This document shows, piece by piece, positions 14,457 to 22,212 of a stretch of DNA of 39,855 nucleotides; the stretch's first letter is position 1, and the number at the start of each line of letters is the position of its first letter. The notes under the pieces are model-generated. The model made no database searches. It saw nothing but the letters and a program-made list of their open reading frames with translations, and was not told the origin of the DNA. The stretch lies in NCBI GenBank assembly GCA_902768715.1, contig CACXMH010000016.1, positions 1-39,855 of the forward strand, given 5' to 3'. Source of the stretch: Fibrobacter succinogenes. Its GTDB lineage: Bacteria > Fibrobacterota > Fibrobacteria > Fibrobacterales > Fibrobacteraceae. The translations under genes and the position numbers were made by a program.

Positions 14457-16025
14457 TTATTTCCGCCAGCCTTCCATAATCTTCATGCAACCGGCGAGGA
14501 GTTCGAGAGAGCGCTCCTTATCGCCGGTTTCTACGTAACAGCGAAATTCCGGAGCGTTTCCGCTGGGCCGCAGGTGCACGATATCGCCGGAATCGAATTC
14601 CATGCGGTAACCGTCGGTCTCGTCGATGGAGACGATATCGCCGTGGAAGGGTGCAGGCATGTTGCCGTTTGCATCGGGCTTTGCAAAACGGCTAGGCTTT
14701 GCGGTAAGGGCGCCAAAAAGTTTCTTGCCCAGTTTTTGCTCGCGGATTTCGGCTAGCTTTGCCTTAGAGGTTTCCGTCGGGAATTCCTTGAGACGGTCGC
14801 TGAGCGTAAAGCGCTTGGGGAGCTTTTTCAGCAGGTCCACCACGCACATCCGCTCTTCCCGGACGCGCACCATCACGGCAAGCATCGGGAGCAGGGCGTC
14901 ACGGGTGGGGAGTGCCGGCAGGGTGCGGGTCACCCGCGTCTCGTTACCGCTGCTGTCACGTTCCGCAAATTCCCTGGTCAGGTCCGTCTGCAGCAAGAAA
15001 CCTCCGTTAGCCTCGTAGCCCGCCACAGATATGGACTTGTCAGAAGCGTCCACCAAGCTTTCCATACCGGCAATCACGTAGGGGCTGCCAATACGGGTGC
15101 GGCAGATCTTCTCAAAGCTGCCCGACTTTTCAAGCGACGTGTTGCAACTCACGGGAGTTGCAATGCGCTGGATACCCAGCGCCTGGGCAGCGAGGATGCC
15201 CAGCACGTCGCCCCTGAGCCACATGCCGGTATCGTCCGCCAAGAGCGGACGGTCAGAATCCCCGTCGGTACTGAAAATGGCATCCACAAAATCCTTGTGG
15301 GCAAAATCCCGAGCCAGTTCTTCGTCTTCTTTACGGATGGCCTCGGTATCTACCGGAATAAACGTCTCGCTTCTGGCAAAAGGCTTCACAGTAGCGCCCA
15401 GGCTTTCCAAAACCCTCACCACAATGTCGCGGCCCACGGCAGAATGCTGATAGACCCCGATGGTAAGCCCCGAAAGGGCTTTGCTCCCGAAAAATGCGGG
15501 GTAGCGTTTTAGGTAATTTTCTTCGGCCTCGGTTTCAACCGCCGGCAGTTCCGGCGCCGACTTCAGCATGCCTGCCGCATCGAAAATCGATTCGTCAAAA
15601 TCTACGGACTGGGAAACGATTCCCTGTTCGTCTTTCTTGGAAATTTCACCCTGGGGGTGGTTGAACTTGATGCCGTTTCGGTCTGCAGGAATGTGGCTCC
15701 CCGTCACCATAATGGTGGGGAGTGCCTTGTCGATGCCGTATAGTGCAATGGCCGGGCTCGGGATACGACCGCAATAGACCACCTTCCAGAAGCTGTCCTT
15801 TCCCGCTTGCACCAGGGCTTTCAGAATCCGTTCGGTACTGGGCCGCAGGTCGCCCGCAATGGCGATGGTGTGTTCGCACTTGTAGCTGGTCTCGCAATAC
15901 TTGATAAATGAGCGGGCATACACGTAGCACACCCGGTCCGTCATGGCAGTCACAAGCCCGCGGGCACCGCTAGTGCCAAATGCCACACCGGACTCTTTCA
16001 TTACCTCTTGCATTGTAACGTTCAT
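14457..16025 (-). CDS. Alpha-D-phosphohexomutase (phosphomannomutase/phosphoglucomutase family)
   Basis: 522 residues. Interconverts hexose 1- and 6-phosphates. All four family motifs are visible: N-terminal F-G-T-S-G-A-R-G at 16-23; the phosphoserine loop V-T-G-S-H-I-P at 107-113 with S110, followed by R-N-G-I-K; the metal-binding D-G-D-S-D-R at 254-259; and the C-terminal phosphate loop R-P-S-G-N-A-P-E-F-R near 490. The TGSHIP variant of the usual TASHNP is seen in some phosphomannomutases. The order fits a standard four-domain mutase. SD AAGAGG lies six bases before the ATG. Likely supplies sugar nucleotides for glycan synthesis; the preferred substrate cannot be told from sequence. Confidence 0.88.
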   Translation of the reverse strand: MNVTMQEVMKESGVAFGTSGARGLVTAMTDRVCYVYARSFIKYCETSYKCEHTIAIAGDLRPSTERILKALVQAGKDSFWKVVYCGRIPSPAIALYGIDKALPTIMVTGSHIPADRNGIKFNHPQGEISKKDEQGIVSQSVDFDESIFDAAGMLKSAPELPAVETEAEENYLKRYPAFFGSKALSGLTIGVYQHSAVGRDIVVRVLESLGATVKPFARSETFIPVDTEAIRKEDEELARDFAHKDFVDAIFSTDGDSDRPLLADDTGMWLRGDVLGILAAQALGIQRIATPVSCNTSLEKSGSFEKICRTRIGSPYVIAGMESLVDASDKSISVAGYEANGGFLLQTDLTREFAERDSSGNETRVTRTLPALPTRDALLPMLAVMVRVREERMCVVDLLKKLPKRFTLSDRLKEFPTETSKAKLAEIREQKLGKKLFGALTAKPSRFAKPDANGNMPAPFHGDIVSIDETDGYRMEFDSGDIVHLRPSGNAPEFRCYVETGDKERSLELLAGCMKIMEGWRK

Positions 16026-16058
16026 AAAAACCTCTTGCCGCTATTTTTCGGCTTCATA

Positions 16059-16094
16059 CAAAAATAAAAAATCCCGACCAAACAGGCCGGGATT
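16059..16094 (-). terminator. Rho-independent terminator for the acidic lipoprotein gene
   Basis: Reading the minus strand: AATCCCGGCC (16094-16085), loop, GGTCGGGATT (16079-16070), then TTTTTATTTTTG (16069-16059). It also separates the lipoprotein from the mutase gene downstream. Confidence 0.82.
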
Positions 16095-16117
16095 CTATTC
16101 ACAATTATATCAAGGGA

Positions 16118-17473
16118 TTACTTGAAGAGGTCCTGCAATCCAAGGATTTGAGCCATGCGGTTCTTCTTGAACTTGCTCATGGAGAGAGCTTCTGCAGAAG
16201 TGGCAGTTTTTGCCATCCCGCAGTAGTCATCCAAGTCGTAGTTCATTTCGCACACGCTTGTGGCTTCACTGCGAGTGTAGCCATAATCCATCAATTCCTC
16301 CACGCAGGAATCATAAGCGGACATGACCTCAGAACAACGGTCATCATCATCAGAAGAAGAAGACTTCTTGGCAATGGCCCTCAGAATCTTGCTGACGCAA
16401 TCATCGAAGTCCCCTTCATTGGAGTCTTCCATATAGGAGACCATCCTATAAGTCATGCCATCAACATCCTCTATCTTGCTGGGTTCGTTAAAATAGGCCA
16501 GATTGTCAGCACTGCAATCACCCTCGTTAACACGTCCGGATTTGTAATTCAATTCGCAGGTTCTCTTTCCAGATGCCACAACCATGCCGACTTCGTACTT
16601 TCCATTTTCCTCATCAATATCCACCGTTTTCACTGTCACGGAAACAGTATCTTCTTCTGCCACGATGATGGTAACAGATTTTTCCGTCTTGTTCTTTTCC
16701 ACAATATCGGCTTTTTTGCGATAGCTCTTGACATCCGCAGAGTCCTCTTCAAACAGATCATAGAATCTAGGTGCACTGGTAGAGCCATCGTAGATGGCAT
16801 AGTACAGGTCAGAAATATATTCGGAATTCATGTAATCGGTGAATTCCTTCTCTTCGGTTTCGCGATCCTTCGTAATCATGGTGATGTCGTCGCCGGAAAT
16901 CTTTATGGTGTAATCGGTGATGTCGTCATCTTCGAAGCAGGGGGTCTTCTGGCGCTTTTTGTAGTATTCTTCTTCAAAGTCCTCCCGATCGACCTCGTCC
17001 AGTTCGTCTTCGGACTCGACTTCAAACTTCTTGAGCACGCTTGCCTTGACTTCGCTGCACAGCTTGTAGCAGGTCGTTTCTTCTTCTTCGTGGTCATACC
17101 TGCAAAGGGTGGACTGCCATGTGCCGTTCAGGTCTCCTTCCTTGCCACCCACGTACATAATACCATATTCGGAGAAGGACTTTCCCGAATGCAGCACGAG
17201 GGTGTCACCCACGAATTCGTATTTGTAAGACAGCTGGTCCACGTCCAGCTCCACCGTTTTCCACGAGAAATCGAGACCTCTCATGAAGCAGCCCTCTACC
17301 GCATCCTGCAAGTAGGGTTTGATGACGCTGTTGCTTTCGTCGATGACCACAAGTCCATGACGTTCTGAACCATCGCCAGCGGCAATGGAATTGGAACCGC
17401 TATCGCTGTCGCTACCGCAAGCATACAGCATGGCAGCAACGCCCGCCATCGCGAGATATTTGATTTTCTTCAT
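16118..17473 (-). CDS. Acidic secreted lipoprotein of unknown function
   Basis: 451 residues. Signal peptide II with lipobox L-Y-A-C near residue 20 and then G-S-D-S-D-S-G-S. The mature protein is strongly acidic, with Asp/Glu runs (EEEET; KKSSSSDDDD), and has mostly beta-like segments in its middle part. The last 75 residues contain four to five cysteines in a helical region (CSEVMSAYDSCVEELMDYG..CEMNYDLDDYCGM). No known domain recognised. ATG 17473 has SD AGAGGAG; the frame is open 15 codons upstream without a ribosome site. A possible promoter on this strand is TTGAAA-N17-TAACTT about 40-65 bp upstream. Monocistronic, with its own terminator. Confidence 0.75.
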   Translation of the reverse strand: MKKIKYLAMAGVAAMLYACGSDSDSGSNSIAAGDGSERHGLVVIDESNSVIKPYLQDAVEGCFMRGLDFSWKTVELDVDQLSYKYEFVGDTLVLHSGKSFSEYGIMYVGGKEGDLNGTWQSTLCRYDHEEEETTCYKLCSEVKASVLKKFEVESEDELDEVDREDFEEEYYKKRQKTPCFEDDDITDYTIKISGDDITMITKDRETEEKEFTDYMNSEYISDLYYAIYDGSTSAPRFYDLFEEDSADVKSYRKKADIVEKNKTEKSVTIIVAEEDTVSVTVKTVDIDEENGKYEVGMVVASGKRTCELNYKSGRVNEGDCSADNLAYFNEPSKIEDVDGMTYRMVSYMEDSNEGDFDDCVSKILRAIAKKSSSSDDDDRCSEVMSAYDSCVEELMDYGYTRSEATSVCEMNYDLDDYCGMAKTATSAEALSMSKFKKNRMAQILGLQDLFK

Positions 17474-17652
17474 AAGATTACTCCTCTTGTAAGTTTTCCA
17501 ACAAGTTAGCATTTCCACCCTGTTTTTTCAACCACTTAATGCCCAAAAACCGCCTTTTGCGATATATTTATGGACATATTTGTGGGATTTGTCGCTTATT
17601 ATGGCAAAATTTCGGCATTTTTCCTTGTCATGCATTTTTTCTGTTTTTTTAT

Positions 17653-17681
17653 TAGACAGTTAAACTTTTTTTTACTATCTT
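17653..17681 (+). promoter_or_regulatory. Promoter of the CBM48-like gene
   Basis: TAGACA (17653-17658), 17 bp, TATCTT (17676-17681). Predicted start near 17688, just before the AAGGAGAT ribosome site of the gene at 17710. Confidence 0.55.
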
Positions 17682-17709
17682 TGGCGCGGACTAAGTAAAG
17701 GAGATAAAA

Positions 17710-18114
17710 ATGGCAAAAGCTACTGCAAAAACGACAAAGGCCCCCGTTGCCAAGAAGGCTGCCGTAAAGGCTGCACCGGCAAAGAAGACCGCCACTAAGG
17801 CTGCCGCCCCCAAGGCCGCCAAGCCTGTTGCCGAGAAAAAGGCTGCCGTAAAGGCCGCCCCGGCAAAGAAGGCCGCCCCCAAGGCCTCCAAGAAGGTCGC
17901 CGTGGTGTTCGAAGCCAATTGCCCCCTGGCCACTACCGTTTCCGTTGCCGGTTCCTTCAACAACTGGGCTATCGACAAGGACATGCTCAAGAAGGACAAG
18001 AAGACCGGTCTCTGGGTCGGCAAGGTGACCCTCGACTCCGGCGTTTACGAATACAAGTTCGTCTGCGACGGTCAGTACTGGGACGAAGGCGACAACAAGA
18101 TCAAGCACGTGTAA
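17710..18114 (+). CDS. Small glycogen-binding (CBM48/AMPK-beta-like) protein with Lys/Ala/Pro-rich tail
   Basis: 134 residues. Residues 1-62 are almost only Lys, Ala, Pro, Thr and Val, with repeated K-A-A-V-K-A-A-P-A-K-K units, like bacterial histone-H1-like tails. Residues 63-134 form an isoamylase-N/AMPK-beta type carbohydrate-binding module: V-A-G-S-F-N-N-W near 79-86, L-W-V-G-K-V-T-L, and Y-E-Y-K-F-V-C-D-G-Q-Y-W-D near 111-123, with the tryptophans that stack on alpha-glucan. No signal peptide, so it is cytoplasmic. No catalytic domain. Strong SD AAGGAGAT and terminator suggest high expression. Role unknown: glycogen binding is likely, and the tail may bind nucleic acid or other polyanions. 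Confidence 0.82.
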   Translation: MAKATAKTTKAPVAKKAAVKAAPAKKTATKAAAPKAAKPVAEKKAAVKAAPAKKAAPKASKKVAVVFEANCPLATTVSVAGSFNNWAIDKDMLKKDKKTGLWVGKVTLDSGVYEYKFVCDGQYWDEGDNKIKHV

Positions 18115-18138
18115 TCGCGCTTATTGAAATAACAACTT

Positions 18139-18170
18139 CGCCGGGCCTATCGCTCGGCGTTTTTCGTTTT
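18139..18170 (+). terminator. Rho-independent terminator after the CBM48-like gene
   Basis: Stem CGCCGGGC (18139-18146) / GCTCGGCG (18152-18159) with one wobble pair and a 5-nt loop, then TTTTTCGTTTT. Confidence 0.82.
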
Positions 18171-18248
18171 GTGTAAAATCATCACAAATTCAACATTCCT
18201 CATTTCGCTTGCCCAAAGCAAAGCGACCTCAAAGCACGTCAGTGCGAC

Positions 18249-18276
18249 CTCATACCTCATACCCATTTTCTAAATT
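18249..18276 (+). repeat. Heptamer array running into a -10-like box before lysA
   Basis: CTCATAC (18249-18255), CTCATAC (18256-18262), CCATTTT (18263-18269), then C-TAAATT (18270-18276). TAAATT is eight bases before the lysA ATG, and no Shine-Dalgarno is present, so it may be the -10 of a leaderless message. Only two units are identical; the wider spacer (18188-18248) shows small hairpins. Confidence 0.45.
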
Positions 18277-18284
18277 TTCGTCGT

Positions 18285-19547
18285 ATGACAAACTATTCTA
18301 TCCCCCAAGAAGTTTTCGTGAAGGCTGCCGAACAGTACGGCACCCCCCTCTGGCTCTATGACCGCGCGACGATTGAAAAGCGCGTGAAGGAAGTCCAGGT
18401 TTTCGATACCGTTCGTTTTGCCCAGAAGGCATGCCCGAACCTCTCCATCGTAGCGCTGGTGCGCAAGTTGGGCGGCGTGGTCGATGCCGTCTCTGCAGGC
18501 GAAATCGTGCGTGCCCTCAAGGCGGGTTTCAAGGGCGGCCAACAGAAGGGCAAGGCTCCCGAAATCGTCTATACCGCAGATATCTTCGACAAGGACGCGC
18601 TTGAACTCGTGAAAAAGTACGATATCGCGGTGAACGTGGGTTCCCCCGACATGATCCAGCAGCTGGCCGATTTCGGCGTGAAGTCGGAACTCACGCTCCG
18701 TGTGAACCCGGGCTTTGGTCACGGACATTCCAGCAAGGTGAATACCGGCGGCCCGCTTAGCAAGCACGGCGTGTGGCACGAGCAGATCAAGGACTGCGTC
18801 AAGCTCGCGCAGGCAAACGGGATGTGGATTACAGGACTCCACATGCACATCGGTTCCGGCTCCGACTTCGAGCACCTCTCGCAGGTTTGCGACGCCATGG
18901 TCGATGCTAGCCGCCGCCTGGGCTCTCACCTCCGCACCATCAGTGCAGGGGGCGGCCTCCCGATTCCGTACCACGAAGAAGACAAGGGTAACCGCATCGA
19001 CATGCAGGCCTACTACGACCTGTGGGACAAGGCCCGCAAGAACATCCAGCAGAGCATCGGCCACGAGGTTCACCTGGAAGTTGAACCCGGTCGCTACCTG
19101 GTGGCCGAAAGCGGTTATCTGGTGGCCGAAATCCGCGCCGTCAAGAAGCAGGGCGACAACCTGTTCTACCTGCTTGACGCGGGCTTTACCGACCTGGTGC
19201 GCCCGAGCTTTTACGGCAGCTATCACGGCATTTCTATTATCGCCCGCGACGGTCGCGAGATGAACGAGATGGTCGATGCCGTCGTGGCAGGCCCGCTCTG
19301 CGAATCCGGTGACGTGTTCACGCAGGAAGAAGGCGGTTTCGTGGTGACCCGCAAGCTCCCGAAGGCAAAGGTCGGCGATCTTTTGATTCTCCATGACGCA
19401 GGCGCCTATGGTGCGGCCATGAGCAGCAACTACAACAGCCGCCGCTATGCCGCCGAGACCATGTACACGAACGGCGAGCTCAAGGTCATCCGCGAAAGGC
19501 AAACTTTCGAACAGCTGTTGCAGAACGACAGGGTCATCGACCTATAA
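18285..19547 (+). CDS. lysA: Diaminopimelate decarboxylase (LysA)
   Basis: 420 residues, fold type III PLP decarboxylase; last step of lysine synthesis. PLP lysine K48 is in R-F-A-Q-K-A-C-P-N (usual F-A-V-K-A-N). H-M-H-I-G-S-G-S, A-G-G-G-L-P-I-P, the E-V-E-P-G-R phosphate/substrate segment, G-P-L-C-E-S-G-D with the cross-subunit cysteine, and the C-terminal D-A-G-A-Y-G all fit LysA. The GGGLPIPYHEED stretch suggests the subgroup with an altered specificity helix, so ornithine/arginine-type or carboxynorspermidine decarboxylases are weaker alternatives. No SD before the ATG; possibly leaderless. Isolated from other lysine genes. Confidence 0.83.
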   Translation: MTNYSIPQEVFVKAAEQYGTPLWLYDRATIEKRVKEVQVFDTVRFAQKACPNLSIVALVRKLGGVVDAVSAGEIVRALKAGFKGGQQKGKAPEIVYTADIFDKDALELVKKYDIAVNVGSPDMIQQLADFGVKSELTLRVNPGFGHGHSSKVNTGGPLSKHGVWHEQIKDCVKLAQANGMWITGLHMHIGSGSDFEHLSQVCDAMVDASRRLGSHLRTISAGGGLPIPYHEEDKGNRIDMQAYYDLWDKARKNIQQSIGHEVHLEVEPGRYLVAESGYLVAEIRAVKKQGDNLFYLLDAGFTDLVRPSFYGSYHGISIIARDGREMNEMVDAVVAGPLCESGDVFTQEEGGFVVTRKLPKAKVGDLLILHDAGAYGAAMSSNYNSRRYAAETMYTNGELKVIRERQTFEQLLQNDRVIDL

Positions 19548-19622
19548 GCTTCTAGGCCTATGAAATAAAATCTATAAGCAAATGTCACCCTAGAAGGGGT
19601 GGCAAAACGCTGATAATCGCTA

Positions 19623-19651
19623 TTGACTTTTCGTTCAACATTTTGTATATT
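19623..19651 (+). promoter_or_regulatory. Promoter of the ATPase gene, -10 at the centre of a palindrome
   Basis: TTGACT (19623-19628), 17 bp, TATATT (19646-19651). The -10 box is the centre of the palindrome 19634-19664, so a factor bound there would block transcription. Confidence 0.7.
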
Positions 19652-19664
19652 ACAAAATGTTGAA
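19634..19664. repeat. Palindrome 1 flanking the ATPase gene
   Basis: 13-bp perfect arms TTCAACATTTTGT (19634-19646) and ACAAAATGTTGAA (19652-19664) with spacer ATATT. The 25-bp core (19637-19661) is identical to the core of palindrome 2 at 20799-20823. Confidence 0.88.
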
Positions 19665-19675
19665 TGGAGGTGCCT

Positions 19676-20800
19676 ATGGAAAATCCCTTTGTTTTGCGCC
19701 CTTACGAAAGTGCTGAGCTTTTTTGCGATCGCGAAAAAGAAACGCGGGATATTATAGACGATTTGGAAAACGGTATCAATGTGACGCTGATTTCTCCGCG
19801 TCGTTATGGCAAGACGGGACTGGTTTACCATGTTTTTGATGAACTTGCCAAAAAACGCCCATCCATGACGCTTTGCTATTGCGATGTTTACTCGGCAGAC
19901 AATCTGGAGGACTTTGTCAAGCTCCTTTCGGAATCCATTGTCGCAAATGTGAAGGCCGAGCCCACGTTAAAGAAGTTCTTCTCGTTTTTTTCGGGAATTC
20001 GTCCAATGGTGTCGTATGACCCTGTTTCGGGTTCGCCACAGGTGAGCATTACGTACCAGAACGATGGGCAAAGACTTTCAACGCTCAAAAGTATTTTTGA
20101 TTTTCTGGGTTCCCAAAAGAAGACATTTGTCATTGCTTTTGATGAATTCCAGATTATCCGCAATTTTAAGGGCGTGAATATGGAGGCGCTGTTGCGCACC
20201 TATATCCAACCGCTTAAAAATGTGCGCTTCGTGTTTTGCGGGAGCCAAAAGCATATCATGACCGATATGTTTGTGAACGAAAAAAGCCCGTTCTACGAAA
20301 GTACGCATATTGTTTATCTTGACAAAATCCAGCCGGATATTTATGGCGATTTTATCAAGAAACTGTTTGGTATGGGGAGTCGTCGCATCGATGATGATGC
20401 TCTTGAGTTTGTATTGGAGTGGACCTGTTGCCATACCTTCTATGTGCAGTATCTTTGCCACCGCTTGTTCCGTGATGCTGGCAAGAAAATCACTTTGGCC
20501 GATGTTCGTCTGTCTTGTGCCGAAATCTTGCACGAAGGAATGAACGGGTTCCTAGAACGTCGTAACTTGCTGACGGATAAACAGTGGCAGTTCTTGAAAG
20601 CGGTTGCCAAGGAAGGCTCCGTTGCACAACCCACGGCCGGTGGATTCTTGAATAAATATAAGCTGGGGACCGCGGCGGCCGTCAAACGTATTGTCGCGTC
20701 ATTGATAGAAAAGGAACTCTTGCTTGAAACGCTTTCGCTAAAGGGCAAAAGCTACTGCGTGTATAACGTATTTTTGAGTCGCTGGCTTGAATCTAATTAA
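19676..20800 (+). CDS. AAA/P-loop ATPase with C-terminal winged-helix-like region (archaeal ATPase_2 type)
   Basis: 374 residues. Walker A variant S-P-R-R-Y-G-K-T-G at 40-48 (the first Gly is replaced by Ser-Pro, as in the PF01637-like STAND ATPases); Walker B F-V-I-A-F-D-E-F-Q at 151-159; a sensor-like F-C-G-S-Q near 189-193 and arginines further on. The C-terminal 80 residues (L-T-D-K-Q-W-Q-F-L-K-A-V-A, then a helix-rich K-Y-K-L-G-T-A-A-A-V-K-R segment) look like a winged helix. ATG 19676 is preceded by GGAGG; an in-frame ATG at 19664 lies inside the palindrome. Codon use is more A/T-rich than in the neighbours, suggesting acquisition. No partner nuclease or toxin is adjacent. Function unknown. 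Confidence 0.75.
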   Translation: MENPFVLRPYESAELFCDREKETRDIIDDLENGINVTLISPRRYGKTGLVYHVFDELAKKRPSMTLCYCDVYSADNLEDFVKLLSESIVANVKAEPTLKKFFSFFSGIRPMVSYDPVSGSPQVSITYQNDGQRLSTLKSIFDFLGSQKKTFVIAFDEFQIIRNFKGVNMEALLRTYIQPLKNVRFVFCGSQKHIMTDMFVNEKSPFYESTHIVYLDKIQPDIYGDFIKKLFGMGSRRIDDDALEFVLEWTCCHTFYVQYLCHRLFRDAGKKITLADVRLSCAEILHEGMNGFLERRNLLTDKQWQFLKAVAKEGSVAQPTAGGFLNKYKLGTAAAVKRIVASLIEKELLLETLSLKGKSYCVYNVFLSRWLESN

Positions 20801-20829
20801 CATTTTGTATATTACAAAATGTTAATTAG
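20793..20829. repeat. Palindrome 2 flanking the ATPase gene, containing its stop codon
   Basis: 16-bp perfect arms CTAATTAACATTTTGT (20793-20808) and ACAAAATGTTAATTAG (20814-20829), spacer ATATT. The core equals palindrome 1, while the outer arms differ and are still complementary to each other. The ATPase stop TAA (20798-20800) lies within the left arm. Confidence 0.88.
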
Positions 20830-20861
20830 ACATCCGTTTATAACCTTAAAAGGAACCTATT

Positions 20862-21899
20862 TTGTTTGACCAGACCTCCATTCAAGCCCTATTACAACAG
20901 GGCAAAGCCCAAGGCATCTTTAGCAAGGCCGTGGCAGGTTTTGTACTGCCCGACGGTTCGCGGCATGTCGTTACGCTGGACACGGCAGGAGACACCATCT
21001 TCGACATCGCCTCCCTCACCAAGGTCTGCCCTACCTCGACTCTTGCCCTGTGCAGCATTCTGCGGAGCGAACTGGATGTTGACGCCAAGGTCATAGACTT
21101 CATTCCGGAGCTGCACACCAACTACCGGGACGACATCCGGATTTTCCACCTGCTGACCCACAGCCTGGACTACCGGGTACCCATGAAGACCCTCCGGACG
21201 CTCCCGCCCGAAAAGATTTTGGACGCACTGTTCACTTACCAGTTCCAGATTCCGCCGGGCAAGGCCTTCAACTACGGGAACCCGCCCAGCGTGCTGCTGG
21301 GAATCGTGCTGAACCGCCTAACAGGCAAGTCCCTGCAACAGCTGGGGCAGGAGGCTTTCTTCGAGCCGCTACAGATGAATCGCTCCGGCTGGGACCCGCT
21401 GGAACGATTCCCCAAGGAGCAGATTATGCCCACGGAAGAATGCGAATTCCGGGGCCGCACCATCCAGGGAGAAATTCACGACGAAAGCGCCTGGGTGCTC
21501 CGGAAGCTTTTCCCCGTAGGTTCTGCCGGCATGTTCAGCACCGTCCCCGACCTGCTCCGCTTTGTGCAGATGGTCTTGAACGACGGCGTCTTCGAAGGCA
21601 AGACCGTCGCCCCCAAGGGGCTGCTTGACCTGGTAAGCCACAACGCCTTCGCCCCGGAGGTGGGTGCAGAAACGGCCCTCGGCTGGGAGTTGAACGCCGA
21701 ACGGTTCATGGGAAGCCGCCGCTCCCCCCGCACTTTCGGAAAAACCGGCTTCACCGGGGCTAGCATCGTGGCCGACCCCGAAAAGGGAGCGGCAGCAGTC
21801 CTTCTCAGCAACTTCACCTGGCCCCACCGGGAATCCAGTGCCGACCGCATCAACCAGTTCCGCGCAGCCCTTTCGGACCTGTTCTTCGGGCAGGTCTAG
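20862..21899 (+). CDS. Serine hydrolase of the beta-lactamase/penicillin-binding (class C-like) family
   Basis: 345 residues. The active-site S-x-x-K motif is S51-L-T-K54 in FDIASLTKVCPT; the Y-x-N motif is Y138-G-N in FNYGNPPS; the third motif is K-T-G in TFGKTGFTG near residue 293. No signal peptide, so probably cytoplasmic and more likely an esterase or peptidase than an antibiotic-resistance enzyme. Translation starts at TTG 20862 after AAAAGGAA; no better ATG exists in frame nearby. It lies 61 bp after the ATPase gene; palindrome 2 occupies part of that gap and could affect its expression. Confidence 0.82.
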   Translation: MFDQTSIQALLQQGKAQGIFSKAVAGFVLPDGSRHVVTLDTAGDTIFDIASLTKVCPTSTLALCSILRSELDVDAKVIDFIPELHTNYRDDIRIFHLLTHSLDYRVPMKTLRTLPPEKILDALFTYQFQIPPGKAFNYGNPPSVLLGIVLNRLTGKSLQQLGQEAFFEPLQMNRSGWDPLERFPKEQIMPTEECEFRGRTIQGEIHDESAWVLRKLFPVGSAGMFSTVPDLLRFVQMVLNDGVFEGKTVAPKGLLDLVSHNAFAPEVGAETALGWELNAERFMGSRRSPRTFGKTGFTGASIVADPEKGAAAVLLSNFTWPHRESSADRINQFRAALSDLFFGQV

Positions 21900-21949
21900 G
21901 CGACGCCTCTTGTACCCCACGGTTGTCCTGCGGTCAAAATGCCGCGGAC

Positions 21950-21981
21950 AAAAACAAAAAGGCCCTGCCGAAGCAGGACCT
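21950..21981 (-). terminator. Terminator of tRNA-Val
   Basis: Minus strand: AGGTCCTGC (21981-21973), TTCG tetraloop, GCAGGGCCT (21968-21960), then TTTTGTTTTTG (to 21950). A stable UUCG-capped stem directly downstream of the tRNA. Confidence 0.85.
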
Positions 21982-21987
21982 TTCGAG

Positions 21988-22062
21988 TGGACGGTACTGG
22001 ATTTGAACCAGTGACCTCTGCCGTGTGAAAGCAGCGCTCTAAACCAACTGAGCTAACCGTCC
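21988..22062 (-). tRNA. tRNA-Val (anticodon CAC)
   Basis: Minus strand: acceptor GGACGGT pairs with ACCGTCC; D arm GCTC..GAGC; anticodon stem CTGCT/GGCAG around loop TTCACAC, anticodon CAC (reads GTG); T arm ACTGG-TTCAAAT-CCAGT; discriminator A. The 3' CCA is not encoded. 75 nt without CCA. Confidence 0.95.
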
Positions 22063-22074
22063 GAGGTGGGTGCA

Positions 22075-22103
22075 AATATATAAAAGGGACAGAAGGTTGT
22101 CAA
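22075..22103 (-). promoter_or_regulatory. Promoter of tRNA-Val
   Basis: Minus strand TTGACA (22103-22098), 17 bp, TATATT (22080-22075). A consensus promoter ending 12 bases before the tRNA. Confidence 0.85.
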
Positions 22104-22117
22104 GGGATGTTAGAGGG

Positions 22118-22212
22118 GTTAGAAATTAGAGACTAGGATTTAGTGATTTAAAATCACGCACTTCGTGCTTCAAACTTTTCCCTAGCCCCTAGATCCTAGA
22201 CCCTAACCCCTT
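22118..22212. repeat. Inverted pair of 7-nt-period arrays
   Basis: Left arm: TAG at 22120, 22127, 22134, 22141 (period exactly 7, form GNNNTAG). Right arm: CTA at 22182, 22189, 22196, 22203 (form CTANNNC), the reverse complement pattern. The arms are imperfectly complementary over about 30 bp and enclose a small hairpin GCAC-TTC-GTGC (22158-22168). The right arm reaches the stop codon of the PTS gene. Confidence 0.65.

Noticed and set aside
19588-19612. CACCC/GGGTG hairpin after lysA as terminator
   Set aside because: No T-run follows; only a short stem.
19664-19675. ATG 19664 as start of the ATPase
   Set aside because: Lies in the palindrome with no SD; ATG 19676 has GGAGG at proper distance.
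21930-21955. GTCCTGCGG/CCGCGGAC hairpin as terminator of the serine hydrolase
   Set aside because: Followed by A-rich, not T-rich, sequence on the plus strand, and no T-tract follows on the minus strand in the needed place.
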